This document shows positions 6,943 through 13,746 of a DNA stretch of 28,348 nucleotides, one piece after another. The stretch is taken from positions 1-28,348 of the forward strand of contig JAIOTF010000403.1 in NCBI GenBank assembly GCA_021107195.1. The letters are read 5' to 3'. The translations under genes and the position numbers were made by a program. The notes below the pieces were generated by a model. It saw only the letters and a list, made by a program, of their open reading frames with translations. It was not told the DNA's origin and did not search any database. The number at the start of each line of letters is the position of its first letter. Position 1 is the first letter of the stretch. Source of the stretch: Anaerolineaceae bacterium. Lineage in GTDB: Bacteria > Chloroflexota > Anaerolineae > Anaerolineales > Anaerolineaceae.

Positions 6943-8256
6943 ATGAAACGAATACTGGTATTTGCATTGCTAGCCGTCTGGCTGGCCCTTGTTGCCAGTG
7001 CAGTGGCTTATAATCTGCCGCAAACCCGCCTGTGGGTTGAGTGGCAGGTGGCCAAGGCACAGGCCAAGATTAAATATTCACTCAATCCTCCTGAACAGGC
7101 CGTCTTTGTGCCGGAGGCGGGTTCAGAGATCGGCGAATCGGTCGTTACCCCGTTTGCCCCATCGGCAACCCTGCCGCCGATCATCACGCCCACCCAGACA
7201 CCCACTGAAGTTGGTCCTACCCCCACACCGGAACCAACCGCAACCGCTACGCCGGTTCCAACGCCGCTGCCTGTGGCGATTACCCTGCAGGGTGTGCGTT
7301 ATGAAGACCAGCATGGCAAGTGGAGTTATTGCGCTCCTGCAAACCTGTCGATGCTTTTGTCCTATTGGGATTGGGAAGGCGATCGCGACGTGACCGGTCC
7401 GTATCTCAAACCGTATGACCGCGACAAGAACGTTATGCCCTACGAAATGGAGAATTTCGTTGAAGAGCAAACCGATTTTGGCTCAATCGTGCGCGTTAAT
7501 GGCACCCTTGATCTGTTGAAAACGTTTTTGGCGGAAGGGTTCCCGGTGCTGATCGAGAGTGGCCTATATGAGCGTGATTTCCATGGCGTAATCACCTGGA
7601 TGGGACATTATCAGGTTTTGACTGGCTACAATGATCAAGGTGAATATTTTCTGGCGCAGGACTCCTATCGCACGCCGAATATGAAAGTGCCCAGTGATGA
7701 GCTGTATGATGGTTGGCGCGCCTTTGACTTTGCCTATCTGGTGATTTATCCCCCGGAGCGCGAAGCGGAAGTCATGGCTATCCTCGGACCGGACGCCGAC
7801 GAAGAGCAAAACTACCTCTCTGCATTGGGCCGGGCCGGAGAGGACATCCTTACCCAGGAGGGCATGCAGCTTTTCTTTGCTTATTTCAACCGCGGCTCCA
7901 ATCTGGTCAAATTGCAGGATTATTTTGGTGCAGCGCAGGCCTATGACCAGGCCTTTGCCCACTACGCCGATCTGCCGGAGAATGAACGTCCCTGGCGCAT
8001 GATGTGGTATCAGACAGGGCCTTATTTTGCCTATTTCTACTCTGGCCGTTATCAGGATGTGATTAACCTGGCCGATAATACCCTGGAAGTGATGAGCGAG
8101 CCGATTCTGGAAGAGACCTACTACTGGCGCGCACAGGCCAAATGGGCTTTGGGCGATGCAAATGGGGCCGTCGAGGATTTCCGCAAGAGTCTCGAATATC
8201 ATTCCGACTTCCCGCCCACCATTCAGAGTGCGGCCATGTTGGGGATCAATCTGTGA
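6943..8256 (+). CDS. exported C39-like cysteine peptidase with TPR-like C-terminus
   Basis: This 437-residue protein starts with a signal anchor (KRILVFALLAVWLALVASAVAYN) and a Thr/Pro-rich spacer (about 75-105). It then carries a papain-like Peptidase_C39_2-type domain. The proposed catalytic triad is C130 (YCAPANLSM), H222 (GHYQVLTGYND) and D240 (LAQDSY), in the order typical of C39-like folds. The last 130 residues form helical TPR-like repeats (NLVKLQDYFGAAQAYDQAF, YYWRAQAKWALGDANGAVEDF). It probably acts outside the membrane on peptides or peptidoglycan-linked substrates. No ABC transporter is nearby, so it is not an obvious bacteriocin-leader peptidase. The ATG at 6943 is chosen because a near-perfect promoter ends 7 nt upstream; longer in-frame starts lie before that promoter. 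Confidence 0.8.
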   Translation: MKRILVFALLAVWLALVASAVAYNLPQTRLWVEWQVAKAQAKIKYSLNPPEQAVFVPEAGSEIGESVVTPFAPSATLPPIITPTQTPTEVGPTPTPEPTATATPVPTPLPVAITLQGVRYEDQHGKWSYCAPANLSMLLSYWDWEGDRDVTGPYLKPYDRDKNVMPYEMENFVEEQTDFGSIVRVNGTLDLLKTFLAEGFPVLIESGLYERDFHGVITWMGHYQVLTGYNDQGEYFLAQDSYRTPNMKVPSDELYDGWRAFDFAYLVIYPPEREAEVMAILGPDADEEQNYLSALGRAGEDILTQEGMQLFFAYFNRGSNLVKLQDYFGAAQAYDQAFAHYADLPENERPWRMMWYQTGPYFAYFYSGRYQDVINLADNTLEVMSEPILEETYYWRAQAKWALGDANGAVEDFRKSLEYHSDFPPTIQSAAMLGINL

Positions 8257-8290
8257 TCCTGTCTGCCTGAAAACCGAATTTTGGGAAGAA

Positions 8291-8319
8291 AAAACCCGCT
8301 CATCGTCTGAGCGGGTTTT
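8291..8319. terminator. bidirectional intrinsic terminator
   Basis: The perfect 12-bp stem AAAACCCGCTCA / TGAGCGGGTTTT has a 5-nt loop, with a T-run on the plus side and an A-run on the other. It sits between two convergent genes (stops at 8256 and 8341) and should end both transcripts. Confidence 0.9.
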
Positions 8320-8340
8320 GTTTTTATAAGCTGCTTTACG

Positions 8341-9699
8341 TCAATCCAGTGGGAGGATCGCATGAGCAATCTCGTACCAGTTACCGGTATCCCATTTGAC
8401 ATGGTACACCGCCTCGCCTTGTATCAATCTGCCCTGCACATTTTCGTGTTGGCTGCTACGGAACAGGCGGTAGGCCGAGAGCAGCGATTGAATTGTCCCG
8501 GATTGTGGGCCTGGATCGCTGCTGGTGAAGGCCATGGTCACCAGCAATTCTGCGTCGGAGATGCCATCGATGCCATCTTCCGCCGTATCTTCAAACGGCA
8601 CATCGTTGGCGATGACGGCTGCATCAAAGCTCAGATAGGTTTCCGCCGGCTCTGGCGGCATTTGCCATACCAGGTCGGCCGAGAGGTCTGGCAGCACGGC
8701 CACCACTGTATCCACTTCCACTGGAATATAGGGACAGGAAGCGTAGGGTGCGGCGATCTTGTGTTGGTATTGGGTGCGGATGATCGAAGACAGACTGTTG
8801 GTGTAATCCACACCCAGGGTCTGACTGAGTTCGTAGAGGGTTGCTGATGTCAGGCTGGCCACAGCGCATACACCGGCTGCCCACAGATTGTTCGCTCCAT
8901 CGGCATAGCGCAGCGTATCTCCGCCGCGTAATCGGATCAGATTATTGAACGAATACCCGTCTCGCGCCTGGAAAGCGCCGTTATCACCCTGGTATTCGGT
9001 CATGTAGGATACCGCAATGAGGATGTTTTCCAGCTTGTTGGGATAGATCGTGTCGCGGCCGCCGAAATAGGTGGCTTCAGCCAGAATGCCAGTTTCCGCT
9101 TTTTCGACATAAATTTGTTCCGGTAAGTACGCCCCACTGGTCAAATCGCGCACCCCGGCAGAAAGCACGGCCAGGCCCAGGAACGGCTGCCCCCCCACCA
9201 GGTGCGGCAGTACTGCTGCTTGCACTTCCTGCACTGCGCTATTTTCTTCACTGGCTTTGCTGCGCAAGACATATTGCTCGCCTGTGCCCAGCAGGATGCC
9301 GGCCGGCAGCCGCAGGATGGTGATCTCGTGTGCGGTGTCGTAGTGATATTCCCCTGTCTCATCATCTTTCAACAAAGGGTAGATGATCACCAGCGTGCCT
9401 TCGCCCGAGCGCACAGCGCCTTCCTCATCAGGCAGGGCTTTTACATCCAGCGGGCCTGCACTAAGGAAAGCTGCCGGGTCAAAATCGACCGGCAGGGTCG
9501 GCATTGGCTCAGGCGTAGGCAGGGGCTCATTCCTGGGTTCGGTGGCTTCACCGGCAGCGATTTGGGGTTGGGCTGCGGCTGGTGGGGATTGGTCTTCGTT
9601 GTTCGCCAGCGCTTGCCCTTCGGTCAGCGGTGCGCAGGACGCCAGTAATATGAGGGTCAGGCACAGCCAGGCTGTGCGGCGGATGATACCGTTAGACAA
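8341..9699 (-). CDS. lipoprotein with VanW-like region
   Basis: This 452-residue protein has a lipoprotein signal: a hydrophobic stretch ending in the lipobox LLASC at C22. A Pro/Glu-rich spacer follows (about 30-75). The middle contains GYSFNNLIRLRGGDTLRYADG and WAAGVCAVASLTSATLYELS. These resemble the FSFN...GGGICQVSTTLYNA core of VanW-family proteins, but the glycines are not fully kept, so the family call is tentative. It should be anchored on the outer face of the membrane. The start codon is TTG at 9699, supported by GGAGG seven bases upstream; there is no ATG alternative nearby. It is convergent with the C39-like peptidase gene. A three-codon ORF (ATG AAA ATT TAA) behind GAGGAGG lies in its leader near 9740. 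Confidence 0.6.
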   Translation of the reverse strand: MSNGIIRRTAWLCLTLILLASCAPLTEGQALANNEDQSPPAAAQPQIAAGEATEPRNEPLPTPEPMPTLPVDFDPAAFLSAGPLDVKALPDEEGAVRSGEGTLVIIYPLLKDDETGEYHYDTAHEITILRLPAGILLGTGEQYVLRSKASEENSAVQEVQAAVLPHLVGGQPFLGLAVLSAGVRDLTSGAYLPEQIYVEKAETGILAEATYFGGRDTIYPNKLENILIAVSYMTEYQGDNGAFQARDGYSFNNLIRLRGGDTLRYADGANNLWAAGVCAVASLTSATLYELSQTLGVDYTNSLSSIIRTQYQHKIAAPYASCPYIPVEVDTVVAVLPDLSADLVWQMPPEPAETYLSFDAAVIANDVPFEDTAEDGIDGISDAELLVTMAFTSSDPGPQSGTIQSLLSAYRLFRSSQHENVQGRLIQGEAVYHVKWDTGNWYEIAHAILPLD

Positions 9700-9833
9700 A
9701 TGACTTCCTCCAGGATTCTCGATAACATTAAATTTTCATTAATCCTCCTCATTGTAACCGACAATCATAATTTGCTACACCCAAAGGAAGTTGATGAGAG
9801 CGTATTCCTGGAAAGGGAGATATCCTCCTCAGG

Positions 9834-9839
9834 TATAAT
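9834..9839 (+). promoter_or_regulatory. -10 element of the RimI-like gene
   Basis: A perfect TATAAT lies 9 nt before the ATG at 9849. No good -35 hexamer is visible at the normal distance. If used, transcription would begin within about three bases of the ATG. Confidence 0.5.
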
Positions 9840-9848
9840 CAAGGCGGA

Positions 9849-10298
9849 ATGAATGATCGATTACATTACACCCTTCAAGTAGCTGATTGGCACGATTTAA
9901 ATGCACTGCGTCAGATTGAAAAAGATTGTTTTGGTGACCAAAGCTGGACTTTGCTCGATCTGATAGGGGTGCTGACCATCTCGGGTATGGTGCGTATCAA
10001 AGCCATGCATGCCGGAGAAATGATTGGGTTCTCCGCGGCGGAACCCAAAGCATCAGAGAATATAGCCTGGATCAGCACGATCGGCGTCCTGCCGGCTTAC
10101 CGCCGGCGGGGGGTGGCTGCTGCACTTCTGGCGGCCTGCGAGGCCAGGGTCAGCATGCCGCGCATGCGTTTGTGTGTGCGGGCTTCCAACTGGTCTGCCC
10201 TGCGCTTGTATGAAGCGAAGGGATACCTGCGCATCGGTGTCTGGCAGGACTACTATAAAAATGGTGAGGACGCCCTCGTACTGGAGAAGCAGTTGTAA
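9849..10298 (+). CDS. GNAT N-acetyltransferase, RimI-like
   Basis: This 149-residue single GNAT domain transfers acetyl from acetyl-CoA to an amine. The acetyl-CoA loop is IGVLPAYRRRGVAAALLAACE (motif A), and the C-terminal NWSALRLYEAKGYLRIGVWQDYY segment matches the NxxAixlYeklGF pattern of RimI/Ard1-type enzymes. The N-terminal ALRQIEKDCFGDQSWT resembles the RimI family, which acetylates protein N-termini. No tsaB or tsaD neighbours, the usual RimI partners, are present, so substrate assignment is uncertain. The gene is monocistronic: its -10 box lies just upstream and the next gene has a separate promoter. Confidence 0.85.
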   Translation: MNDRLHYTLQVADWHDLNALRQIEKDCFGDQSWTLLDLIGVLTISGMVRIKAMHAGEMIGFSAAEPKASENIAWISTIGVLPAYRRRGVAAALLAACEARVSMPRMRLCVRASNWSALRLYEAKGYLRIGVWQDYYKNGEDALVLEKQL

Positions 10299-10300
10299 TG

Positions 10301-10338
10301 CACGCTGTGCAGACGCACGCTGTGCAGACGCACGCTGA
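10301..10338 (+). repeat. short tandem repeat (15-bp unit) just after the GNAT gene
   Basis: The unit CACGCTGTGCAGACG is present twice exactly (10301-10315, 10316-10330) and continues for 7 bases (CACGCTG) into a third copy. It is followed by CTGAGACTGTCGAAG (10335-10349), a relative of the common intergenic motif CTGAGCTTGTCGAAG; another relative lies at 12853-12867. Confidence 0.85.
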
Positions 10339-10386
10339 GACTGTCGAAGCGCGCTGATGCTAATTCCCTGAAAACTGGCTGGCCTC

Positions 10387-10415
10387 TTGACCTCACTCTG
10401 GCTTTCTGGTAGACT
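10387..10415 (+). promoter_or_regulatory. promoter of the Cys-containing mini-gene
   Basis: TTGACC at 10387-10392 and TAGACT at 10410-10415 are 17 nt apart, and TG precedes the -10 box as in an extended -10 (TGGTAGACT). The -10 neighbourhood TTTCTGGTAGACTCTGAG closely matches TTTCTGGTATACTATGAG at 26596-26613 upstream of the SWIM gene. Confidence 0.65.
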
Positions 10416-10467
10416 CTGAGCGTATGTAAAATATTTATCAAAACTTTAAGAGAAAGGAGACGCGTAT

Positions 10468-10548
10468 ATGAGCAATATTATTTGCAATATCTTTGGCGGC
10501 ACTGTTCAAGCTGCATCTGTTTACGCGCCTCCTGGCGGAATCTGTTAA
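10468..10548 (+). CDS. 26-residue Cys-containing peptide, unknown
   Basis: A short ORF starts at ATG 10468 behind an excellent AAAGGAG (8-nt gap) and its own promoter. It ends TGT TAA just before a hairpin with a T-run. The peptide begins MSNIICNIFGG and ends APPGGIC, so it has one Cys near the start and one as the last residue, a Gly-rich turn and no charged residue. I do not recognise the family. The promoter, RBS, ORF and terminator together look like a complete gene or a leader-peptide cassette rather than chance. It could be a regulatory leader for the RIO kinase gene, a small modified or exported peptide, or a toxin-like peptide. No modification enzyme sits next to it. Confidence 0.55.
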   Translation: MSNIICNIFGGTVQAASVYAPPGGIC

Positions 10549-10573
10549 GCATTCATTCTTAAACTGATTTCAG

Positions 10574-10605
10574 CCACAGGCGCAAAACATGCCCTGTGGT
10601 TTTTT
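10574..10605 (+). terminator. intrinsic terminator 1 after the mini-gene
   Basis: The stem CCACAGG / CCTGTGG (10574-10580 and 10593-10599) is followed by six T's. It lies 25 nt after the mini-gene stop. Confidence 0.8.
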
Positions 10606-10644
10606 GATACCAATGGCACGAATCTGAATCCAAGCGATCAGAAG

Positions 10645-10677
10645 GCCACAGGACTTTTTATAGCCTGTGGCTTTTTT
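10645..10677 (+). terminator. intrinsic terminator 2, same stem as terminator 1
   Basis: The stem GCCACAGG / CCTGTGGC (10645-10652 and 10664-10671) is followed by six T's. Seven stem bases are identical to terminator 1, so the arms could also pair across the two hairpins. It stands 47 nt before the RIO kinase start. Confidence 0.8.
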
Positions 10678-10723
10678 GTATGGTAAGCAATCGTATCAAC
10701 ACTTATTAAGGAATAAAAACAAC

Positions 10724-11755
10724 ATGTCTACGACGGACTTAATCAATTATTTTGAAGATTTGGATGATTTCGATCAATTAGAAGATGGAAAGCGGGTTTC
10801 GATGATAAAGAATATGAGCCGTGATCAAAAGAAGCACAAGGTGCCAGTCGCTGCTCCGGTCAGGTTGACAGCGCAGTTGGATGCCGGACAGGTTTTTGAA
10901 TTCAGCTACAACGCATCGCATCATGAGCGCCAGTGGATCATCGATTCGCTGGGCAGCTTTTACCAGATGCACTGGTTTGATGATGTGCTGCAGTTGATCA
11001 AAGGCGGCAAGGAGGCTTCCGTGTATCTCTGTTCGGGTAATGAAACCACCGGGGTCAGTTATTTGGCTGCCAAGGTTTACCGGCCGCGGCGTTTCCGCAA
11101 CCTGCGTAAGGACCATCTTTATCGCGAAGGACGTGAGAGCCTGGACGAGAATGGGCATATCATCACCGATGACGGTATGCAGTATGCGATGAGGAAACGC
11201 ACCGAGTATGGACGCCAGCTCTTGCATACTTCATGGATCGAGCATGAGGTCAAAACTATGCAGATCTTTGAGCAAGCCGGAGCGGATGTGCCCGCCATCT
11301 TTGCCAGCGGTAATAATGCCATCTTGATGAGTTATGTCGGCGAAGCTGAAATGGCTGCCCCCGCTTTGAACGAGATCGATCTTGATCCGGCAGAGGCCCG
11401 GCAGCTTTTTGAGCGAGTGCTGGCAAACATTGAGATCATGTTGGCCCACGACCGGGTGCACGGCGATTTGTCGGCCTATAACATTCTGTATTGGGATGGT
11501 GAGATCATCCTGATCGATTTTCCACAGGCTGTCTCACCCAAAGAGAACCGTAACGCCTATCTGATCTTCCAACGCGATGTTACCCGCGTGTGTGAGTATT
11601 TCACACAGCAGGGTGTCCATTCGAATCCCCGGGCAATCGCCGATAAACTTTGGCGCAAGTATCGCTACAACACCATGCCCGATATGGATCCTCACTTCCT
11701 CAATGCGGATAGTGAAGATGACGTCGCCCTATGGAAGCGTTTGAAGGTGACCTGA
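10724..11755 (+). CDS. RIO-family atypical protein kinase
   Basis: This 343-residue protein has the reduced RIO1-type kinase fold. It shows the nucleotide loop IKGGKEASVYLC, the ATP-binding Lys K117 (LAAKVYRP), the catalytic loop HGDLSAYNILY with D248, and the metal-binding D265 in ILIDFPQAV. An R/K-rich region (RRFRNLRKDHLYREGRE) corresponds to the RIO flexible loop. About 95 residues precede the kinase domain and contain no recognisable motif. RIO proteins act in ribosome maturation in archaea and eukaryotes; the bacterial role is not well defined. The start at 10724 has AAGGA about 11 nt upstream. The gene lies just beyond two terminators, so expression may depend on readthrough or a weak promoter around 10679-10700. 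Confidence 0.88.
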   Translation: MSTTDLINYFEDLDDFDQLEDGKRVSMIKNMSRDQKKHKVPVAAPVRLTAQLDAGQVFEFSYNASHHERQWIIDSLGSFYQMHWFDDVLQLIKGGKEASVYLCSGNETTGVSYLAAKVYRPRRFRNLRKDHLYREGRESLDENGHIITDDGMQYAMRKRTEYGRQLLHTSWIEHEVKTMQIFEQAGADVPAIFASGNNAILMSYVGEAEMAAPALNEIDLDPAEARQLFERVLANIEIMLAHDRVHGDLSAYNILYWDGEIILIDFPQAVSPKENRNAYLIFQRDVTRVCEYFTQQGVHSNPRAIADKLWRKYRYNTMPDMDPHFLNADSEDDVALWKRLKVT

Positions 11756-11764
11756 AGCAGTACC

Positions 11765-11812
11765 GCGTTCTGCACGAACTTCGGTTTGAACCTGAATGAT
11801 GAAGCAGAACGC
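11765..11812 (+). promoter_or_regulatory. inverted repeat in the leader of the tandem-GNAT gene
   Basis: GCGTTCTGC (11765-11773) and GCAGAACGC (11804-11812) form a perfect 9-bp stem around a 30-nt loop, ending 6 nt before the strong AAAGGAAGGA ribosome site. It has no T-run, so it is not a clear terminator; an mRNA stem or operator is possible. Confidence 0.4.
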
Positions 11813-11832
11813 AGAATTAAAGGAAGGACATT

Positions 11833-12798
11833 ATGTTTCGAATTCGCCCATTTGAACGGACGGAAACAGAAAATAAGGCCATAGCAGAGATACAGTCTGC
11901 AGCCTGGTCCAATTGTCTGAATAGCGTGGCAGTGTGGAATCATACTGATTCGCCCCGCGATTCCCGCTCTCTGGTACAGCGTTTTGTAGCTGTTGACCAG
12001 GGCACTATCGTTGGATTAGCAGTTTTAGTGGAACCGGAGCGGCATGTGGCTCAGGGTAAATATAATTTCTCGATCGCGGTCCGCCCCGACCATCAGGGCA
12101 GAGGGATTGGCAGTGCCATTTATCGAAGGATGCTGCAAACTCTCGCTGGACGCCCGTTGTACAAATTGACCTCAGGAACCAGTGAGGACAAACAGCACGC
12201 TATCCGGTTCCTGAATCGCTTTGGTTTTCGGCAGGTGATGCGCGAATCGCTTTCCTGTCTGGATGTAACCGACTTTGATGCAGCTCGTTTTGCTGGTGTT
12301 TGGGAGCAGATGGCCCGTCAGGGCATCCAGGTGCTGCCGTTGACGCGGGCGGCGATGACCTTCCCGGACTGGCAGCGCCGCATCTGGAACTTGGATTGGG
12401 AGCTGGAACAGGATTCGCTCGCCCCGGCGCCCCTGGTGCGCCTGCCATTTGAAAAGTTCCAGCGCTTTGTGCTCGGCCGGGCCGATTTCAATCCGGCTGC
12501 CTGGTTTGTGGCGCTGGACAGCGATCGCTGGGTGGGTGTCTGCCGCCTGATGAATCTGCCGGGTGAACCGGATACGCTTTATCATGGTTTGACCGGTGTG
12601 GTGCGCAGTCACCGCCGGCACGGCATCGCCACGGCATTGAAGATCAGTGCCATTGAATACGCATGGCAGGCAGGAGCGAAGTTCATCGAAACGGAAAACG
12701 GGGAACACAACCCGATGTATACGCTCAATCTCAAGCTGGGCTTCCAGCCGCAGCCGGCCTGGCTGCATTTTGAAAAAGAAGTTTCCGTGGCTTCATGA
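11833..12798 (+). CDS. tandem GNAT acetyltransferase (two GNAT domains)
   Basis: This 321-residue protein contains two GNAT folds. The first holds a full acetyl-CoA loop (VRPDHQGRGIGSAIYRRML, about residues 80-98) followed by a NRFGFRQV segment. The second repeats the pattern (GVVRSHRRHGIATALKISAIEYA, about 256-278, then ENGEHNPMYTLNLKLGFQP). The organisation is like mycothiol synthase and related tandem-GNAT enzymes, but the substrate cannot be inferred. The start at 11833 follows AAAGGAAGGA. It lies 77 bp after the RIO kinase gene and before a strong bidirectional terminator, so the two may be co-transcribed. Confidence 0.85.
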   Translation: MFRIRPFERTETENKAIAEIQSAAWSNCLNSVAVWNHTDSPRDSRSLVQRFVAVDQGTIVGLAVLVEPERHVAQGKYNFSIAVRPDHQGRGIGSAIYRRMLQTLAGRPLYKLTSGTSEDKQHAIRFLNRFGFRQVMRESLSCLDVTDFDAARFAGVWEQMARQGIQVLPLTRAAMTFPDWQRRIWNLDWELEQDSLAPAPLVRLPFEKFQRFVLGRADFNPAAWFVALDSDRWVGVCRLMNLPGEPDTLYHGLTGVVRSHRRHGIATALKISAIEYAWQAGAKFIETENGEHNPMYTLNLKLGFQPQPAWLHFEKEVSVAS

Positions 12799-12801
12799 GA
12801 A

Positions 12802-12835
12802 AAACCTCCCGCAAAGTTAATTTTGCGGGAGGTTT
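12802..12835. terminator. bidirectional intrinsic terminator
   Basis: The perfect 14-bp stem AAACCTCCCGCAAA / TTTGCGGGAGGTTT has a 6-nt loop and is A/T-flanked on both sides. It separates the convergent tandem-GNAT and surE genes. The core CTCCCGCAA / TTGCGGGAG recurs in the terminator at 19638-19664. Confidence 0.92.
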
Positions 12836-12841
12836 GTTATG

Positions 12842-12878
12842 AAAGCCGGTTACTGAGCTTGTCAAAGTGAGCGGCTTT
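12842..12878. repeat. hairpin carrying a CTGAGCTTGTCAAAG motif
   Basis: AAAGCCG (12842-12848) and CGGCTTT (12872-12878) pair around a loop containing CTGAGCTTGTCAAAG (12853-12867). That motif differs by three bases from 10335-10349. Such CTGAGCTTGTCGAAG-type sequences are common dispersed intergenic repeats in bacteria. The function is unknown. Confidence 0.5.
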
Positions 12879-12905
12879 ATTTCATGTTTTGTTATCAGGC
12901 CTGAC

Positions 12906-13727
12906 TCATGCTTTGCGGCGCAGATCGCTTTCCAATTGTTGTAAGTCAACCCGGGCGGTCAGGTCCAGGGTCAGGGGCGTTACAGACACCTTGTGAGTGC
13001 TGTACAGCGTGTAGGCGTCGGTGTCTTTCGGCAGGGTGGCAAAATCGATGACAGTGAATTCCCCGCCGATCTCGCCTTTTTCTTCCCAGCCCCCTTTTCG
13101 ACGCAGGACTGGCTGGTAGACGCGATGCAGCGAGAGCCGCGTGATGTGCCATTCCGTTTCCAGCGTGGCATTCGAGGGTACATTGATGTTCAACACTTCG
13201 GCTTCCCTGGGGAATTGCTTCTTCAACAACATGGACGCAAAGCGTTTGGTAAATTGTGCCGTAACGCTGAAATCGATCTCCGGGGAATTGCTCAGATACA
13301 TATCCGGGTCGATCAATTGCTGTGAGACAGCGATAGCGGGGATTCCGGCCGAGGCGGCTTCCAGCGCCGCACCCACAGTGCCGGAGAAATGAACGATTTC
13401 GCCGATATTCTCGCCATAATTAATTCCCGATACGACCAGGTCTGGTTTTTGGGGGATGATCTCGAGCAGCGAGTGCTGCACGGTTTGGGCGGGGGTGCCG
13501 CCCACTGCGTATACGGCCCATTCCTGACCGTGTATATTCAGAGTTTGTTCTTTAATCGTGCCTTTGGAAGTAATGGGGAAACTGCGGCCTGTGCCGGATT
13601 GCTGCTCTTGCGGGGCAGCGACGGTTACATAGCCCAGTTCAGAAAGCGCTTCGGCCGCCGCCCACAGACCCGGCGAATCAATGCCGTCGTCATTGGTTAA
13701 TAAGATTTGGAATTTGCCTGATTTCAT
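12906..13727 (-). CDS. surE: 5'/3'-nucleotidase SurE (paralogue A)
   Basis: This 273-residue SurE-family phosphatase hydrolyses nucleoside monophosphates with a divalent metal. Family motifs are present: metal-binding D13/D14 in ILLTNDDGIDSPG, the Ser/Gly-rich QQSGTGRSF segment, and VVSGINYGENIGE with the metal-binding Asn, followed by FSGTVGAALEAASAGIPAIAVS. The start at 13727 is chosen because the SurE core begins there and AGGAT lies upstream; an in-frame extension adds 21 residues unlike the family. It is the second gene of a surE-surE pair, 19 bp after its paralogue. It is convergent with the tandem-GNAT gene and shares its terminator. Confidence 0.92.
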   Translation of the reverse strand: MKSGKFQILLTNDDGIDSPGLWAAAEALSELGYVTVAAPQEQQSGTGRSFPITSKGTIKEQTLNIHGQEWAVYAVGGTPAQTVQHSLLEIIPQKPDLVVSGINYGENIGEIVHFSGTVGAALEAASAGIPAIAVSQQLIDPDMYLSNSPEIDFSVTAQFTKRFASMLLKKQFPREAEVLNINVPSNATLETEWHITRLSLHRVYQPVLRRKGGWEEKGEIGGEFTVIDFATLPKDTDAYTLYSTHKVSVTPLTLDLTARVDLQQLESDLRRKA

Positions 13728-13746
13728 AATTTTGATCCTACCTTTT

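Noticed and set aside
7564..8202. 212-codon minus-strand frame within the C39-like peptidase gene
   Set aside because: It is antisense to the catalytic His region and the TPR-like repeats and has no motif of its own.
6943..8256. C39-like protein considered as a bacteriocin leader peptidase, possibly linked to the small Cys peptide at 10468
   Set aside because: There is no ABC transporter domain or double-glycine precursor nearby, and the mini-gene lies 2.2 kb away across two unrelated genes.
12172..12768. 198-codon minus-strand frame within the tandem-GNAT gene
   Set aside because: It is antisense to two clear GNAT domains and has no independent signals.
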